DNA of 64,000 bases from Bryum argenteum (Eukaryota; Streptophyta; Bryopsida; Bryales; Bryaceae): assembly GCA_037043015.1 (NCBI GenBank), contig CM073326.1, forward strand, positions 18,236,345 through 18,300,344. The letters are read 5' to 3'. The translations under genes and the position numbers were made by a program. The first letter of the stretch is position 1; every line of letters begins with the position of its first letter. The notes under the pieces were generated by a model. It saw nothing but the letters and a program-made list of their open reading frames with translations. It searched no databases and was not told the DNA's origin. Positions 22,791 through 34,465 of this stretch are shown here, one piece after another.

Positions 22791-22835
22791 ACCGCTCACC
22801 GCTCACCGCTCAACGCTCACACCGGTGGTTTCCCC
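22791..22835 (+). repeat. Right terminal inverted repeat of element B
   Basis: It reads ACCGCTCACCGCTCACCG, then CTCAACGCTCACACCGG and TGGTTTCCCC, and abuts the duplication at 22836. Element A ends in nearly the same sequence at 27291-27328. Confidence 0.85.
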
Positions 22836-22845
22836 GATGCGTCAT
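22836..22845 (+). repeat. Target-site duplication of element B, right copy (GATGCGTCAT)
   Basis: Identical to 4841-4850; the coding frame of exon 3 resumes directly after it. Confidence 0.9.
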
Positions 22846-25800
22846 ATAGAGAGGTACCACAAGATGGATCCTTCATCGTACATCTCAGTTGATTGCATCG
22901 TACTCGATGCTCGCGGACAAAGCAATCTCCTTCTCGACGCCATGAATGACATAAATTGGTAAGTACTTGAAACTTTTTTTCCATTAATTTTATTTAAATT
23001 CTTTGTAATCTCGATGTATTCTCATATACAGGGCTACCTTTCCGCTTTATAGGTCTACCGAACATGACCACGTCGAAGACAGTTTATGTGCGAAGCTGCA
23101 ACGCATGCGGAAGTTTGGTAAGTTGAAGCTTGAAGATTTCAAGGATCTTATTACTCCGGAGGATTACCAAATTTGCAAAAACGCTAAAGCAAAAAAAGAG
23201 ACATGGTATCCTGTCACACTAGACGTCTTCGTCAAGTTCTTATACGCGGTAAGACTTCTTAATACGTACTAAACACTTCTACCTTGTACTCCTGTCATTA
23301 CAATTTCTTACTACTACTTTTGTGCCATGTAGAGGAGGTTAGCGAAAGCATCGGATAATGCCGAAGCTACTTATTACGCCACTACTCCTAAAGAAAAGCA
23401 ATCAGGGCCAGGAGTTTGGAGTGCCATGGATAACGCCATCAAAGCCGAAATCAAATCTATTCGTGACAAACAGTTCAACAAGATGGTTGCTGTGGCCAGT
23501 ACTAAACTTGGGAAAGTATTCCCGAAAGAGGTAAACAATCCTCTCTACTTACTTCTTAGTGAGACTCAATACGGTTATTGACTAAAACTGAAATTAACTA
23601 CTTCGATTTGTTCTATGTGCAGATCTACTCTCACTACAGTCAAAACCCAAAGCCCAACATGACAATCGAACGGTTGCACATGGTAGCCACCACCAACGTC
23701 CAATTCGATTTTAAGGGAAAGTGGCTGCAATGGTGGAATGCGCCAAATGATGTTCGTCGATCTGTCCACTTCCCATTAGAGCGCCCTATGAAGGATAAAA
23801 CGTTGCTAGCATTTCTGCATCGCGCTTCTCTCTGGGCTCACGTACATTGAACTGAACTTCTATCATTCCTGTACAACCGTCATCGACTATCTACTTATTC
23901 TGACGGGTTCTACTTTATTGCAGTTACAACAATCCCTCGAAAGTGAAATACAACAACTTCTAGAGGATGCCAATATCCACATTCAGTGGTCGAATGCGGT
24001 ACTAACGCCATCCGCGTATGTTGAGAAATGGAGATTGCTTTTATGGGAAAAAACGTTCGGCACCTACCTCGCTCAAAATGCCAGCCCCAAGTTCATAAAA
24101 GGATCCGATATTCAGAAGATTAGTGGTGGCAAGGTTACTATTAAACGGCTCATATTCCGGTACGTTTTCAATTAACTTTTCATTTTCGTACTCAATTTGC
24201 GGAGTAACAAAATCTGTACAACGTACTATAAAATTTATCATTGTAATATGTTTTCTTGACTGTAGGTACTTGATACAAGAGCTTGTTAGTAAAGGAGCCT
24301 TGGCTTCATGGTCCATTCCACCTGAGCTCGAGGTCGTAACCGTCTCAAATGATCCATCCAGCATCTTCTCCGAAGCTCAGCAGAGACGATTCTCCAACTC
24401 TCAGTTGTTGACCGGTGGTTGGTTCCTTGAGTGCAACGATAACTTTGTGCACAAGGAAGAGAGACATCTGCTTCGCAACCTCAATTCTAACGCACCTGGC
24501 AATGCACCTATGGAGATCGATGACGATGACGACGAAGACGTCTCCATTTTACCAAGTGCACCTGTCTCTCTATCGGAACCTTCTTCACCGGTTGCACAGC
24601 CCAGAACCCGAGCAAACCGAAAGCGACGCAACGGTGCTGCGGAGCCTGTAGTTGATCTTGAAGAAGAACCCGAAGAAATCGCTCCGCTCCATGAAGACAT
24701 TGCAGCTCCAGAAGAAGCTGATTTAACTCAGACTTCAGATGGAGCGACCAACAATGCACGTAGACGCGGTCGACAATTGACTCAGGTTTCTGCAGGCGCT
24801 CTTACGAATGCGGAGTTCCCTCCTCAATCTTTCACAGTCGACCACAACTCCGGAAAGAAGTTTGCTTCACTCCCATTTCTTGAACCGAAGCATGTTGGAC
24901 GGTGCTTGTCTTCCGAGATTACCATTTCCCTCCCAATGTACTTGGAAAAAGGGGAGATCGGAGCTTCTGTTCAGAAGGCAGCTCATGAAACAAAAGACTG
25001 GGACACGCAAGTCATGGACATCATCAGCCACATCAGAAAGGTATTCTGTCTTGAATCTTTTATTACATTATTTTCCTTTTGAAATTTAGATTGGAACACA
25101 TCGCTTACAACGTGCCTAATTTTCTGTGATTCTCAAAGATTGGCAAGGACAGGAAGTATCCATGTAAAAAGATGGGCACGAAGCACCCGCATCCGGGCAT
25201 TGATCACATCTACGCAGACGTTCCCGAGAACTTACCCGTGCCTGACGTGTCGCCCGTCGAGATCCCTTCATGGAACAAGCGAGAGAAGAGCTACTTCGAG
25301 AGTGTGTTCTTTTTTGCTTTCTACAACTTGACAGACGAGGGTGCGATACTTGTTATGCATCCCAAGGATCGTCGAGTCGAGAAAGCTCTGGATGCCGAGT
25401 CAAAGGCTTTCAAATTCCGAATGGTGCGAGATTGGTGGGGATATAATCCTATGCCAATGGCTTCGACGAACCCCCAGGTCAAAACGGTATGGTCTTCATT
25501 CTGCATTCAAATCATCATTCATGATTTATACAACGTTTTTTTAAATCATGTATTAAATTTTGCAGACTCACAACTTCCACATTAAGGTATTTGTTCGGAA
25601 GTCGTTTGCCACCAGATTCTCCATACGACAGGTTGCGAAAGAGTACGCAGGTGTGCCGATTCTTCCCGACGAGGAGGACCATGTTTTTAATTTTGCGAGC
25701 AATGACTCCATTCGTAAGAAGGAAGATGGTACTCCGTGGCGTGGCTCGCGAGAGAAGGATCCCTCTTTCATCCAATGTTTTATTGATTCTCTCACAGATG

Positions 25801-26445
25801 AGCGGGGAATCGTCTTTGACTGGAGCCCTAGTACAGGTTTGTTGTAGCTAATACCAACTCTCATTCAACTTATTCAATATTGTATTCTGATGTTGGTTGC
25901 TGGTATGTAGGTGCTTCCGTGATTGCGTGCGCGCGATTGAACCGTCATCTCATTGCTGTTGAAGCTGATGAAGAGATATTTGACGGACTTTTATCGGCAT
26001 ACGTCAATGCCTCAATGGTACCGCTTTTGAGGAAAAAAGCGGCGATTCGGTTCCAGTTTATGACTACGACAGTGACACTTCTGAACCGCTTCAGAAGAAG
26101 CAACGCCCAACATTTTGTGTGTACTTATCTATTACTTTCCCTCCTTCTCCTGTGACCTTCACTTGCTATGAAATTATTGGTATTGACTTTTTCTGCACTT
26201 TTAGGATCGCAGGTTCTAATCGACGCTTGATTGGCGACGGAAGTCTCTACAGCAGTCCTCCGCAAACCTTCACCCTACCATCTTATGCGGAGCGGATAGC
26301 TCAGGAATTTGTTGCTGCCCCTTCTCCCCTCTTATCGGACACTAGTAGACGTCGACGCTTTAGCTCGAGAGTGCTTGCGTTTATAGACGATGAGGCTGAT
26401 CAGTGTGACCAACACTTTAATGGTCGTTCACCATCAGCATCTTAG
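22846..26445 (+). pseudogene. Element A ParB-methyltransferase-like gene, 3' part (rest of exon 3 to exon 12)
   Basis: This continues the gene cut at 4850. Exons: 22846-22958, 23053-23248, 23333-23530, 23623-23841, 23924-24159, 24266-25040, 25139-25486, 25566-25836, 25911-26116, 26213-26445, all with GT-AG borders at the same places as in B and D. Exons 4-10 are open. The methyltransferase-like part shows HIYADVPENLPVPDV at the DPPY position and DWSPSTGASVIACAR at the FxGxG position. Exon 11 is 8 bases longer than in B (extra bases after GCATACGT), which shifts the frame near the end of the protein. Apart from that and the 18-kb insertion the gene looks recently functional. The helical exons 5-7 (VRRSVHFP, FLHRASLWA) match no domain I know. 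Confidence 0.7.
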
Positions 26446-27290
26446 GTGTTTTTATTTTCCTGGTTTGGTTTGGACTACGTTGGGTCATATAGTTGCCCTA
26501 CGGCATTGGTCTTACATGTGGTTTTATTATACGTTTTTATATCTATATATGACGTTTACCTATTAATCATGAACGTTTAATGTATTCTTAATTACTATCT
26601 AATTGTTTAAGTTTTAAACTCAATGCAAACTAAAAGTTTCAGAATGTTTCTTTATTTTCAATTGGAGTGATTGAGTCTAGCCAATGTTGGTAGCGGCTCT
26701 GATTCAGTATTTGTATAGCTGAGGATAGCTGCTTTACGACGCACTGCAACGCTCAAACGAGCCCGAGGAGAATCGAACTCGGACCACTACAATGCCACGT
26801 GAATGTCTTGCTGTACACCTTACAAGGAGACACGGAAAGACAACTTGTAGTTATAAACTTCAGATTATATATCACGAATCATTTACATATAATTCTCACA
26901 AGTGTTATATTGATGACGTCAGCCCTAATTCTAATCTAAATTTTAAAATCATTAAAGTGATTTTATGGTTGTCCTAATGGGCCCTCCCAAATTTTGGTTA
27001 AAGTTCTGTATTTCTGAGTGAATTAGGCCAATATATGATTTGAATTGTATGGGTTACACATGATGATGTCAACCCTAATTTAATTAACTCTTATATAAAC
27101 TTGCAAATGTGGATAATTTATGAAATTTTGTATAACCTCAATAACATGAAAATAAATGGATAAAGGACCTATATCCATGGTTTTGGGTACTTTTATGCCT
27201 AATAATAACCATTTCAAACTTTCAAAACCCCCCATTCCATGGTAATAGGGCCATTAACTTTTAATTTTTTTTTCTTACCGCTCAAACTTT
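26446..27290. other. 3' region of element A
   Basis: Closely similar to 21944-22790, with TGACGTCA at 26914-26921 and the tRNA-promoter-like motif near 26750-26800 (minus). No gene is seen. Confidence 0.4.
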
Positions 27291-27328
27291 ACCGCTCACC
27301 GCTCAACGCTCACACCGGTGGTTTCCCC
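27291..27328 (+). repeat. Right terminal inverted repeat of element A
   Basis: The sequence ends CTCACACCGGTGGTTTCCCC, as in element B. The ten bases after it, GTCATTAGTC, would be the target-site duplication; the partner lies outside the window. Confidence 0.75.
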
Positions 27329-27492
27329 GTCATTAGTCACATATTCTGAAAGTACGAACTTTGGAGCCAAAATTTCGGAATTGGGTCCCGCAAGTACGAG
27401 TTTAGGACCAGAAACATGAGACACTGTTTTCACTATAAAATCACAATAAAAGATATTCTCAATCTTGGCTCTATATATGTCATGCAATTATA

Positions 27493-28245
27493 TCATGTCA
27501 AAAGTCCAAACCACATCGAATTGAAGAATGAATTCTCGTTGATTGTATACTTAACCAACCCTAGATCCTCCCAGTAAACCAAGAAATAGGGTTTCTCATG
27601 TACCTCCTCTAATTCTTCAGCACTTGTCTCAAATCCATCCTTTTCATCATCTTGTGTTTCCAGACGATAAGAGGCTTCTGCTTTTCCGCCCGTATCTGTG
27701 ACTCTTTTCTCCTCAAACATTGTTGCTTCATCCTCTGATCGCTCATCTTCCTCTTCCGATCCTCTGCGACGCTGAAGACAACACATGGTAATCTTGATTA
27801 ATATATGTATCCAGAAATAGTTTGACCTTTACGAATATTCAAATAGTTGTAAAATAATCTGATTCATTACCTCATGTGTAGAGTCCACACCTCCATTGTC
27901 ATCCCCTTCCACGAAATCAAACTCGCTAGACGTCCTGAAATGCCTTGTACTCCCTTCTTCCTCCTCTGCTTCAGCTTCGTCAGTCCCGACACTCTCGGGA
28001 ACATTGTCGAGGTTGAGCGATCGCATCTTAATAGTCCGCCTAAACGGCGGTAGCACATCGTCGTCGATTAGAATATCATACCCGTCCAGCTCCCGATCAT
28101 CGCCGCTAGAGCTTCTCCCATCGCGCTTCCGCAAAGCACTACGCCTCAGTGCTTTAGAATTTGTGAACTTTGTACCTCCCCTCCGCTTCTTCTTTTTCTA
28201 ACCTATGTCCTTTCCTCTCTCACTACCGCTAGCGGTTTCGTCCAT
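27493..28245 (-). pseudogene. ORF2 copy in element C (acidic protein), with early stop
   Basis: Exons 28245-27872 and 27771-27493 match ORF2 of element B in start (MDETASGSERGK), central module (DDDVLPPFRRTIKMRS) and C-terminal module (KPYFLVYWEDLGLVKYT). The intron has the same position. A stop replaces Gln at about codon 15 (TAG at 28201-28199), and the last few residues differ from element B. The gene is inverted relative to element B because element C lies on the other strand. Element A inserted just downstream of it, so the ParB-methyltransferase-like gene of element C is not visible here. Confidence 0.65.
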
Positions 28246-28775
28246 GCTGCTTGTTTGAAGATAACTTATCACACATTCTACCGAACGAGTCCAGGAGTTC
28301 TCACTGCAAATGAAGAGGTTGGACTACGGTTTTCAACTCCATTATATGAGATCCCACATGCGGCTAAGAAACCCTAATCAGCCAACGCATATTTCCTAAC
28401 ATCCCGCTATGACCGTGTCTGACAATCCATAATAAGTTATCTTTTAAACGTATCTAAAATCCAACGCATCTAATTATCTGACAATGACTGCCGCCGTCAC
28501 TTTACCTTCTACACCTACTTATTTTATCGAGGGATCTAATATTATTAATCCAAACCACTTAATGCAATTATGTCAGTCCAAATATTTTAAGTATTATAAG
28601 TAACGTGCTTTCAAATTATCATGCTCAAGATTAAGAGTATCACGTATCTGTACGATTTTTTAATCTGAAATTACGTCTAGTAGGTATTCAATACGTACAC
28701 AAAAAGCCTACACCAATTCTTTGTATTTGAACATTTGAAACGCACCTCAGACTCTCTTTCTCTGCGCACTTGTTG
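28246..28775. promoter_or_regulatory. Divergent ORF2/transposase intergenic region of element C
   Basis: Same layout as 9170-9694 in element B, with conserved stretches on both sides such as AACCCTAATCAGCCAACGC. A TATA-like CATATAAT lies on the minus strand near 28340-28350. Confidence 0.35.
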
Positions 28776-29742
28776 ATGTTGTCTTCCTCGCCTGCGTCTA
28801 TCATGGCATCCTCCGCTCCCTACCTCCCGCTCCAAACGTCATTGCCATTAGGTCTGAAGACTTAAGTCCTCCCATATGCATTCCTCCAGGGGTGGATGGA
28901 GTGGCTGAAGTCAGTCCGTCTTGGCTTGCAATTCGTTTTGGGTTTGATGAGTCCTCTCTTTGGTTAGAGAAACATGTCTTCAATCCAAACACTAATCTTG
29001 TGCAGTACTCTGTGCTTGTCGAACCAGTCGACCTAGACAGTAATTGTAGAATGTATAAGCTACAGCCCGGACAGTATCGACTGTTCGGCATGACAGAGTC
29101 TGTCATGAACGCCTCCACCGTGCTCCTCACTCCTCGTAGTTCTTCTACCATCTCCACTGTTGTTCCAGTTCTTGCTCGTGTCAAGGTCGAACCCGGACTC
29201 GAAGTCCGAATCGCTATTTCTGATTCATCCGACGATGAAAGAAAAGCGTCCATGCAGTCCCCTCGACTATCATCGAATCTGCATCCCCCCTCTTCTGGTT
29301 CTGAACACAGTCTCAGAACCACCCCCTACTCTCTTCCCGCGTCCAAAGTCGTAAAACCCAAAAACATTCTTTCCTCGCTCCGTAGACTAGGTAGTATGTC
29401 TCGCAACAAAACTATACTCAAAAAAATGGATTTCCATTCCATTCGTACTCACAGCGTCTCTTTCCTGCCCCCCACTTTCAATGGTGATGTCCTCTACATT
29501 CTCCCTCCCGTTCTACCAACTACTACTGTCAAGGTAGCCAAATCTATGGAAGGGATGGACAAAAGATACGATGGTCATGTGTGGACCAGGACAATGACCA
29601 CTAACATCAGTAACAACCTCGGTTTGTCATTCCGCTACTCTAACAGTGTAGATCATCTTCAATGCCACAATGAGAACTGCGGCTTCTTGCTACGACCTGA
29701 CCGCAGAGCACAAGTCAATGAGGTGGAGTTCGAGGGCTTTAC
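28776..29742 (+). pseudogene. N-terminal part of the MULE-like transposase in element C, truncated
   Basis: From about 28892 the reading matches the N-terminal half of the element B transposase, through the first Cys cluster (HLQCHNENCGFLLRP) to EVEFEGFT. One base is missing within the first 15 codons after ATG GCATCC (28803), so the natural start is out of frame. The gene is cut at 29743 by an LTR that begins TGTTAAGG. The catalytic core and SWIM finger are not in the window. This copy shows that transposase and ORF2 are divergent neighbours in more than one element. Confidence 0.65.
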
Positions 29743-30335
29743 TGTTAAGGGGGTTTTTCTAGAACCACACCTTAACGAGTCTAAGTTAGCTTCCTACTAG
29801 TCGCAGTAACGTTGGGTCACCAAAACTACGACTAGCAGGAAGAGAAAAGGGTTGAATCTACCGACTAGTGAGCATCTATTGGACCAGACAGCTTTAGGTC
29901 GGGTCTGCTAAACACTAGAAAGAGAGAAAATACACGATTCTCACAAACAAATCAGAGATCCTGCAAACAAGGGTCGGCTAGTCTATTCAAACACACACAA
30001 CGAAAGAACAGAATAGAAGACTATGCAGAGCTCTGAGGTTACTGGCAAAGAGGGATAGATTAACTAGCAACAACCCTCACGGAGAAGAGGGTGGTACATA
30101 TAGTCGGCTGGGTCTGACTGACTGTCAGATCCAGCTGAGAACAATAGGTCAGCCGACCAGTCTGCCAGGTCGGCCAGAAAGGTCGGGTGTCCAAAATGAG
30201 TCTAAGACTCTAAAAACAACAACTAAAGATCCGACCTGCTCATCCTACCGGGTATCGCCTGCTGGGTCTATACCTGCCGGGTAGAGACTAGACTAAAAAT
30301 AGCCTAGCGAATATACTACGAATATTCCGTTAACA
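29743..30335 (-). mobile_element. LTR of a TRIM-like element (X), minus orientation
   Basis: The 593-bp unit starts TGTTAAGG and ends CCGTTAACA, and contains GGTCGGGT-type words like the TRIM LTRs. To its right the minus strand reads AAAGGGGGGCAA, a polypurine tract, so this is the 3' LTR of a minus-oriented element. Its interior is seen only to about 30373, where gypsy2 has inserted. Confidence 0.6.
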
Positions 30336-30373
30336 TTGCCCCCCCTTTAAGCCAAGTACACCCCTGTGGACTT

Positions 30374-31154
30374 TATTACCGCTGACGTCACAGGGTAACT
30401 TCGGAGACAAAGCAGGAACCACAACAGCAACTGGACCACCGCGGCATCCTCAACGGAGGAGATAGCGGCCGAACTAGGAGATCAAGGCATCCGAGAAAGA
30501 AGACAGATGCTGACCACAGCAGCCAGGATAAGGGCACCGCCAGATTTATAGGAGTGCCGTAGTATTTAAAGTAGTAGAAAATAGGGGAGAGGACTCTCTG
30601 TAGTCACCGTAGAAGCGAACCCTTGGTGAAGACATCACCTTCCATTGTATTGCATTTTTATCTGATGAATACAAAGGCCACCGAGCCTACACTCTCTCTC
30701 ATTTCTGTGTCTCTCTCTCACACAGCATTTCCCTTGTTCGACTAACTATGACTGTGTGGACGCCATGAATGCCTAACGCCGTCCTCCTTCTCCCGAGCTC
30801 CTACACTGTCACCGAGGACACCGAGACTCCGCGGTAGCTGCAGGTCCTGTTAGGTCTCCTGTGCTCGACACTCGAACCTCGTAGACCCCCCACACAACCC
30901 AGGTTCCCTGTCCACGGTATCTCTCCTGTCCCGCTCGTAAACAGAGGTCCCCCACGGTAACCGGGTCACCTTCTGTCCGCCTCCAAGGCAGCTAATAAGT
31001 GCTGCCACCGTCTTAGAAAAACTTCCCCCCAAAAAGTCAACTCCGTGGCCTTCACTTACCAAGTTTGCCCGGCCACACATCTATCCACGTTCTTCTATCA
31101 ACAGACCCTCGATGAGCTCGTAAAGCATTCCATCCTCGGTAACCCAGGATAACA
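30374..31154 (+). repeat. 5' LTR of Gypsy element gypsy2
   Basis: It aligns along its length with the gypsy1 LTR (43667-44449): a GCTGACGTCAC-type CRE motif near the start, GCCGTAGTATTTAAAG as TATA region, TAGTCACCGTAGAAGCG, and the end CCAGGATAACA. The first bases read TATTACC instead of TGTTACC, so the terminal dinucleotide is mutated or the border is a few bases off. A primer-site-like TTTTGGCGACCATGCTGGGG follows at 31155. Confidence 0.65.
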
Positions 31155-31174
31155 TTTTGGCGACCATGCTGGGG
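31155..31174 (+). other. Primer-binding-site-like sequence of gypsy2
   Basis: TTTTGGCGACCATGCTGGGG directly follows the LTR and is identical to the one after the gypsy1 5' LTR. It resembles the TGGCGAC-type sites of plant Tat/Ogre Gypsy elements; which tRNA primes it is not established here. Confidence 0.6.
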
Positions 31175-31228
31175 ATGGAATGTTGAGTCATCCCAGAAAA
31201 CAACTGAAATCATAAACAGACAAGAAAC

Positions 31229-32031
31229 ATGCCTCCACGAAAAGCCACAGAGAAGAATGCAGAACCTGAAGAGGCTGCACCCCAAGATGACCAAGATACC
31301 ATGAGAGAATTGCTCCAATGGATGAAACAGCAAATGACCGATTTGGCAGCAAAAAATGATGCTACCAATGCCAAGATAGAATTACTAAATTCTCAGTTTC
31401 TCACTATCTCCAGGGAATAGGTACGTCTACAACTATCCCAAATCCGCCTCTAGTCACCATGGCGGGACCATCAGAACTCCCGTCCAACGATCCTACAATG
31501 GCTGCGTCAATGGCATCCAGAGAACGAGACAGACTCATCAAGTTACCAAAAATACCTTACCCAGTTTTTGATGACTCCGGTGACCCAGATTGGCACGTGC
31601 GCAGGTTTAAAGTGATAGCACGAACCAACAGCGTTACCAGCACGGAAGATTTACAGAATATCTTCGGAACCACGCTCCAAGGCAACCACATCAATTGGTA
31701 TCTTGACTTTGAAGCCGAGCACTTGTTACCAACGTGGGAAGAAATGGAACGTAGTTTTCTGCAGAAATTCAGAAAACTAAAAACAAGCTCCGAAATCCTC
31801 CGAGCGTTAGGAAACATTCAGCAGGAGAGAAATGAACCCGTTGACAAATTCTACGATAGATTCAAACAACTGGCGGACAAACTCAGTCAACGACCCGAGG
31901 AAGACTACCTGTGCGAATGGTTCAAGAAAGGATTATTACCGTGGATACAGCAAGGCATTATCATCCGCGGAGTGAAAACACTACAAGACATACTAGCTGC
32001 TGCCAATGATATCAGCAGAGAGTTCACCGCT
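31229..32031 (+). pseudogene. Truncated gag of gypsy2
   Basis: The reading starts [18 protein letters not shown], nearly identical to gypsy1, and runs through a capsid-type region ([47 protein letters not shown]). A frame change near 31410 splits it. It ends at 32032, where another LTR begins TGTCGCGC inside the codons for SREFT. The zinc knuckle and pol are not in the window. Confidence 0.75.
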
Positions 32032-33320
32032 TGTCGCGCACCTCTCCTTGAGGAGTGCCCGCAACACCAAGGGCCCAAGGGGGACACCGGAGTGACGCCC
32101 GGGCCTTGGGGTGCCAAGGTGAAGGGAACCTAAGTGGGCCTAGTGTGGGAGAGGACCCCGGGCGTTGGAGACGCCTCTCACCCACGGAGACTAGGAGCCA
32201 CGAGGGAATGGACATGAGATTATGGAAGCTCATGTTGCCACGATTCCGGGATGCTAAGGAGCACCTCATTTGGAGGTGTGAGCTAAAAGTTATGGGAGTT
32301 GGAAGATTGTGGGACTAAAGGGAGTGCTGTCCAGGGACAGTGCTGGACTGGGAAGCTGGCCCGGGACTCCCGAATCTTCAGAGGGGCATAACTCCCTCAA
32401 TACTTGTCGGAATGAGGCAAGTAAGGTGTCTATCGGCATCTACTTGACGAGTAGATGTCGATAGAGTGGTCGCTCGTCGCGTTTGGATGCGGGACGAGGT
32501 AGATACGAGCCCTGGAAGGTTCGGGAAGTCTCCGGGCCTTCCAGCGGCTAAGGCATTGGGAGATTGGGTGGTCTTCCAAAACTAAGAGGTGTGAGGGTCC
32601 AGCCCTTCACCTAGGATCAGGGGCTGCCGAATCCCACAGAGTATACTATGGGGAGGGCTGGTCTCCTCCCCACTCCCATGGTGCCTTGGTGGTGACCAAG
32701 GTGGGAGTCCCGAGTGGTGTGGCTAGTGTTGGGGCCTCACCATGGGGACTCCCAAGCCAAGGTGAGTCCCAATGGGTGGAGCTAGTGTTGGGGCTCCACC
32801 ATGGGGACTCAAAGTGCAAATGAGGCACGGTGGGTGGAGCTAGTGTTGGGGCTTCACCACGGTGGCTCATAAAGACAAGGTGAGTCCCCGGTGGGGAGCT
32901 AGTGTTGGGGCTTCACCACGGGGACTCATATAGGCAAAATGAGGACCATGAGTGTTACCGATGTGGGGTGGTGTCTCACCGCCGGCGTTGTGATTACTTG
33001 GTGGCCTTGGGGTCACCATGGTGGTCATGGGCGGTGGTGAGGAGACACCACCAAGTGCGGTTAGGCCGCGTGGTATGGGAGTGCCACCAAGTTGGGCCTT
33101 GGACATAAGTGGAAGTCCGCACCTAACCATTGGCTACCTACGAAGGGGTTGAGTCCCGATTGCATGAGTAGGAGGGATTGATAACCAAGCGGTGAGCTTG
33201 GTGGTTGGTATGGGGAGCTAACTTTGTGCATGTGGGGGATGTGCGAGTTAGCTTCGTGACACTTGCTAGAGTTGGGAAAAAGTTGGTGTAAGCTAAGGTG
33301 AGCTAGCAAGGGTTGCGACA
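32032..33320 (+). repeat. 5' LTR of element Y (1.29 kb)
   Basis: The unit starts TGTCGCGCACC and ends GGTTGCGACA, and is followed by a primer site. It interrupts gypsy2 gag. It shares organisation and several phrases (GGAGTGACGCCCGGG; CATCTACTTGACGAGTAGATG, an inverted repeat) with the solo LTR at 53171-54659, so both belong to one family. Numerous GTGGAGCTAGTGTTGGGGCT-like repeats occupy about 32660-32920. No genes are present. Confidence 0.65.
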
Positions 33321-33337
33321 CTTGGTATCGAGCGGTG
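33321..33337 (+). other. Met-tRNA-like primer binding site of element Y
   Basis: CTTGGTATCGAGCGGTG follows the LTR end. It resembles the common plant initiator-Met site TGGTATCAGAGC with one base missing. Confidence 0.6.
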
Positions 33338-33373
33338 CTTTTAGTACCCAAGTGCAAAGTTGTGAGGGAGCAA

Positions 33374-34427
33374 TGGGCAAGAAGAAGACCATTGAGGGTG
33401 ATGAGCCTGGAGCTTCCAAGCGGCCACGCACGAGGGGGAACAAAGACCCCGATCCTACAAGTGAGGCTCATTCTCATGACTCCAATGAGCAAGCCGCCAC
33501 TAGTGAGGGCAATGAGCAAATGGAATTGTCACTTCAAGAGGAGCCCTTAGGTGAAGAGTAGCGCTCTAGGTCGAGACGCCTAGAGTCTTCCCAAGGGGTG
33601 GAAAGACAAGATCCTCAATTGGCTTTTCAAATGAGAATGCTTGAGTTCATGGACTCCGTGAATCAAGAGCTCAAGCGTGGGAAGGAAGAAAGGGATCGCC
33701 AAGAGAGGTTGATTGAACACCTCATGATGCAAGGGTCCCGACCTTCATCTTCCACCAAAAAGTTGGCTAAGGTAAACATGCCAAGCACCTTCTCGGGACT
33801 TGGTAAGGCAAGGAAGGTGAAGGAATTCCTTCTTGAGATGGATAACTACTATGATGTCCAAAAGCCGGATGAGGAGGACAAGGTTTCCATTGCGGTGACA
33901 TTTCTCAAGGATCATGCTCTTCAATGGTGGACAAGCAAAAAGGAGCAAGAGCCGGAGTTGGTGGCAAACTTGACTTGGGGTGGCTTCAAAGACTTGTTGA
34001 GTGAACGCTTCACACCGTAGTATCGGGAGTTGAGGGAAGGCATGAACTTGGTGCAAATGAGGCACACGGGTCTCTCAAGGCCTATGTGCGTGACTTCAAT
34101 GCCCAAATGAATGCCACACCCAAGATGGATGAGTTCTCTAAGAAGTGCATCTTTTTGGGTGGGCTTCAAAAGTGGGTGGTGGATGCCTTGTTCAAGTTCC
34201 CAAAACTTCCCGAGGATGTGGCGGGCATCATCAAGATTGTTGAAAGGATTGAGGCTGATGGACCCGAGAGGAAGTCAAGTGGCCCCTCTCAACAAAGTGG
34301 ATCAAATAGGAATGCGGCTCGAGGCAAAGAGCGCAAGAAGTTTGGCTTTGGCAACAAACACAAGGGACAAGTGGATGGTGGAGCCTCTAACAAAAGGGAA
34401 CACCAAGGGGGAAAGCGGGGAATGTAG
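33374..34427 (+). pseudogene. gag of element Y, with internal stops
   Basis: Reading begins MGKKKTIEGDEPGASKR, passes a TAG at 33559-33561, continues through a Retrotrans_gag-type capsid (VNMPSTFSGLGKARKVKEF, DHALQWWTSKK, TWGGFKDLLSERF), meets a second TAG at 34018-34020, then a frame change, and continues as MNATPKMDEFSKKCIFL to a basic tail. The zinc knuckle that should follow is absent: element D begins here. With the Met-type primer site and this capsid it looks like a chromovirus-like or related Gypsy gag; the lineage is a guess. Confidence 0.65.
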
Positions 34428-34465
34428 AGGTGTGAGCGGTGAGCGGTGAGCGGTGAGCGGTGAGG
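34428..34465 (-). repeat. Terminal repeat of element D with GAGCGGT heptamers
   Basis: GGTGTGAGCGGTGAGCGG and further GAGCGGT units match the termini of elements A and B in the expected orientation relative to the gene. Confidence 0.7.

Larger units (their letters stand above)
4851..22835 (+). mobile_element. Element B: ~18-kb MULE-like transposon carrying a ParB-methyltransferase-like gene
   Basis: The element is bounded by GATGCGTCAT duplications and by inverted terminal repeats that share GTGTGAGCGTTGAGCGG and GAGCGGT heptamers. Inside, from left to right, are a leftward transposase gene, a rightward acidic ORF, and a rightward twelve-exon ParB-methyltransferase-like gene; a 2.8-kb TRIM retroelement sits in the first intron of the last. 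The same order and orientation of transposase and ORF2 recur in element C, and the same right-end sequence occurs in elements A and D, so the three genes are cargo of one transposon type. The transposase has a frameshift and the large gene has several stops, so this copy is probably no longer autonomous. Confidence 0.8.

Noticed and set aside
32024..32318. Coding sequence in the element Y LTR
   Set aside because: Short overlapping ORFs on both strands within an LTR that has a related non-coding solo copy at 53171.
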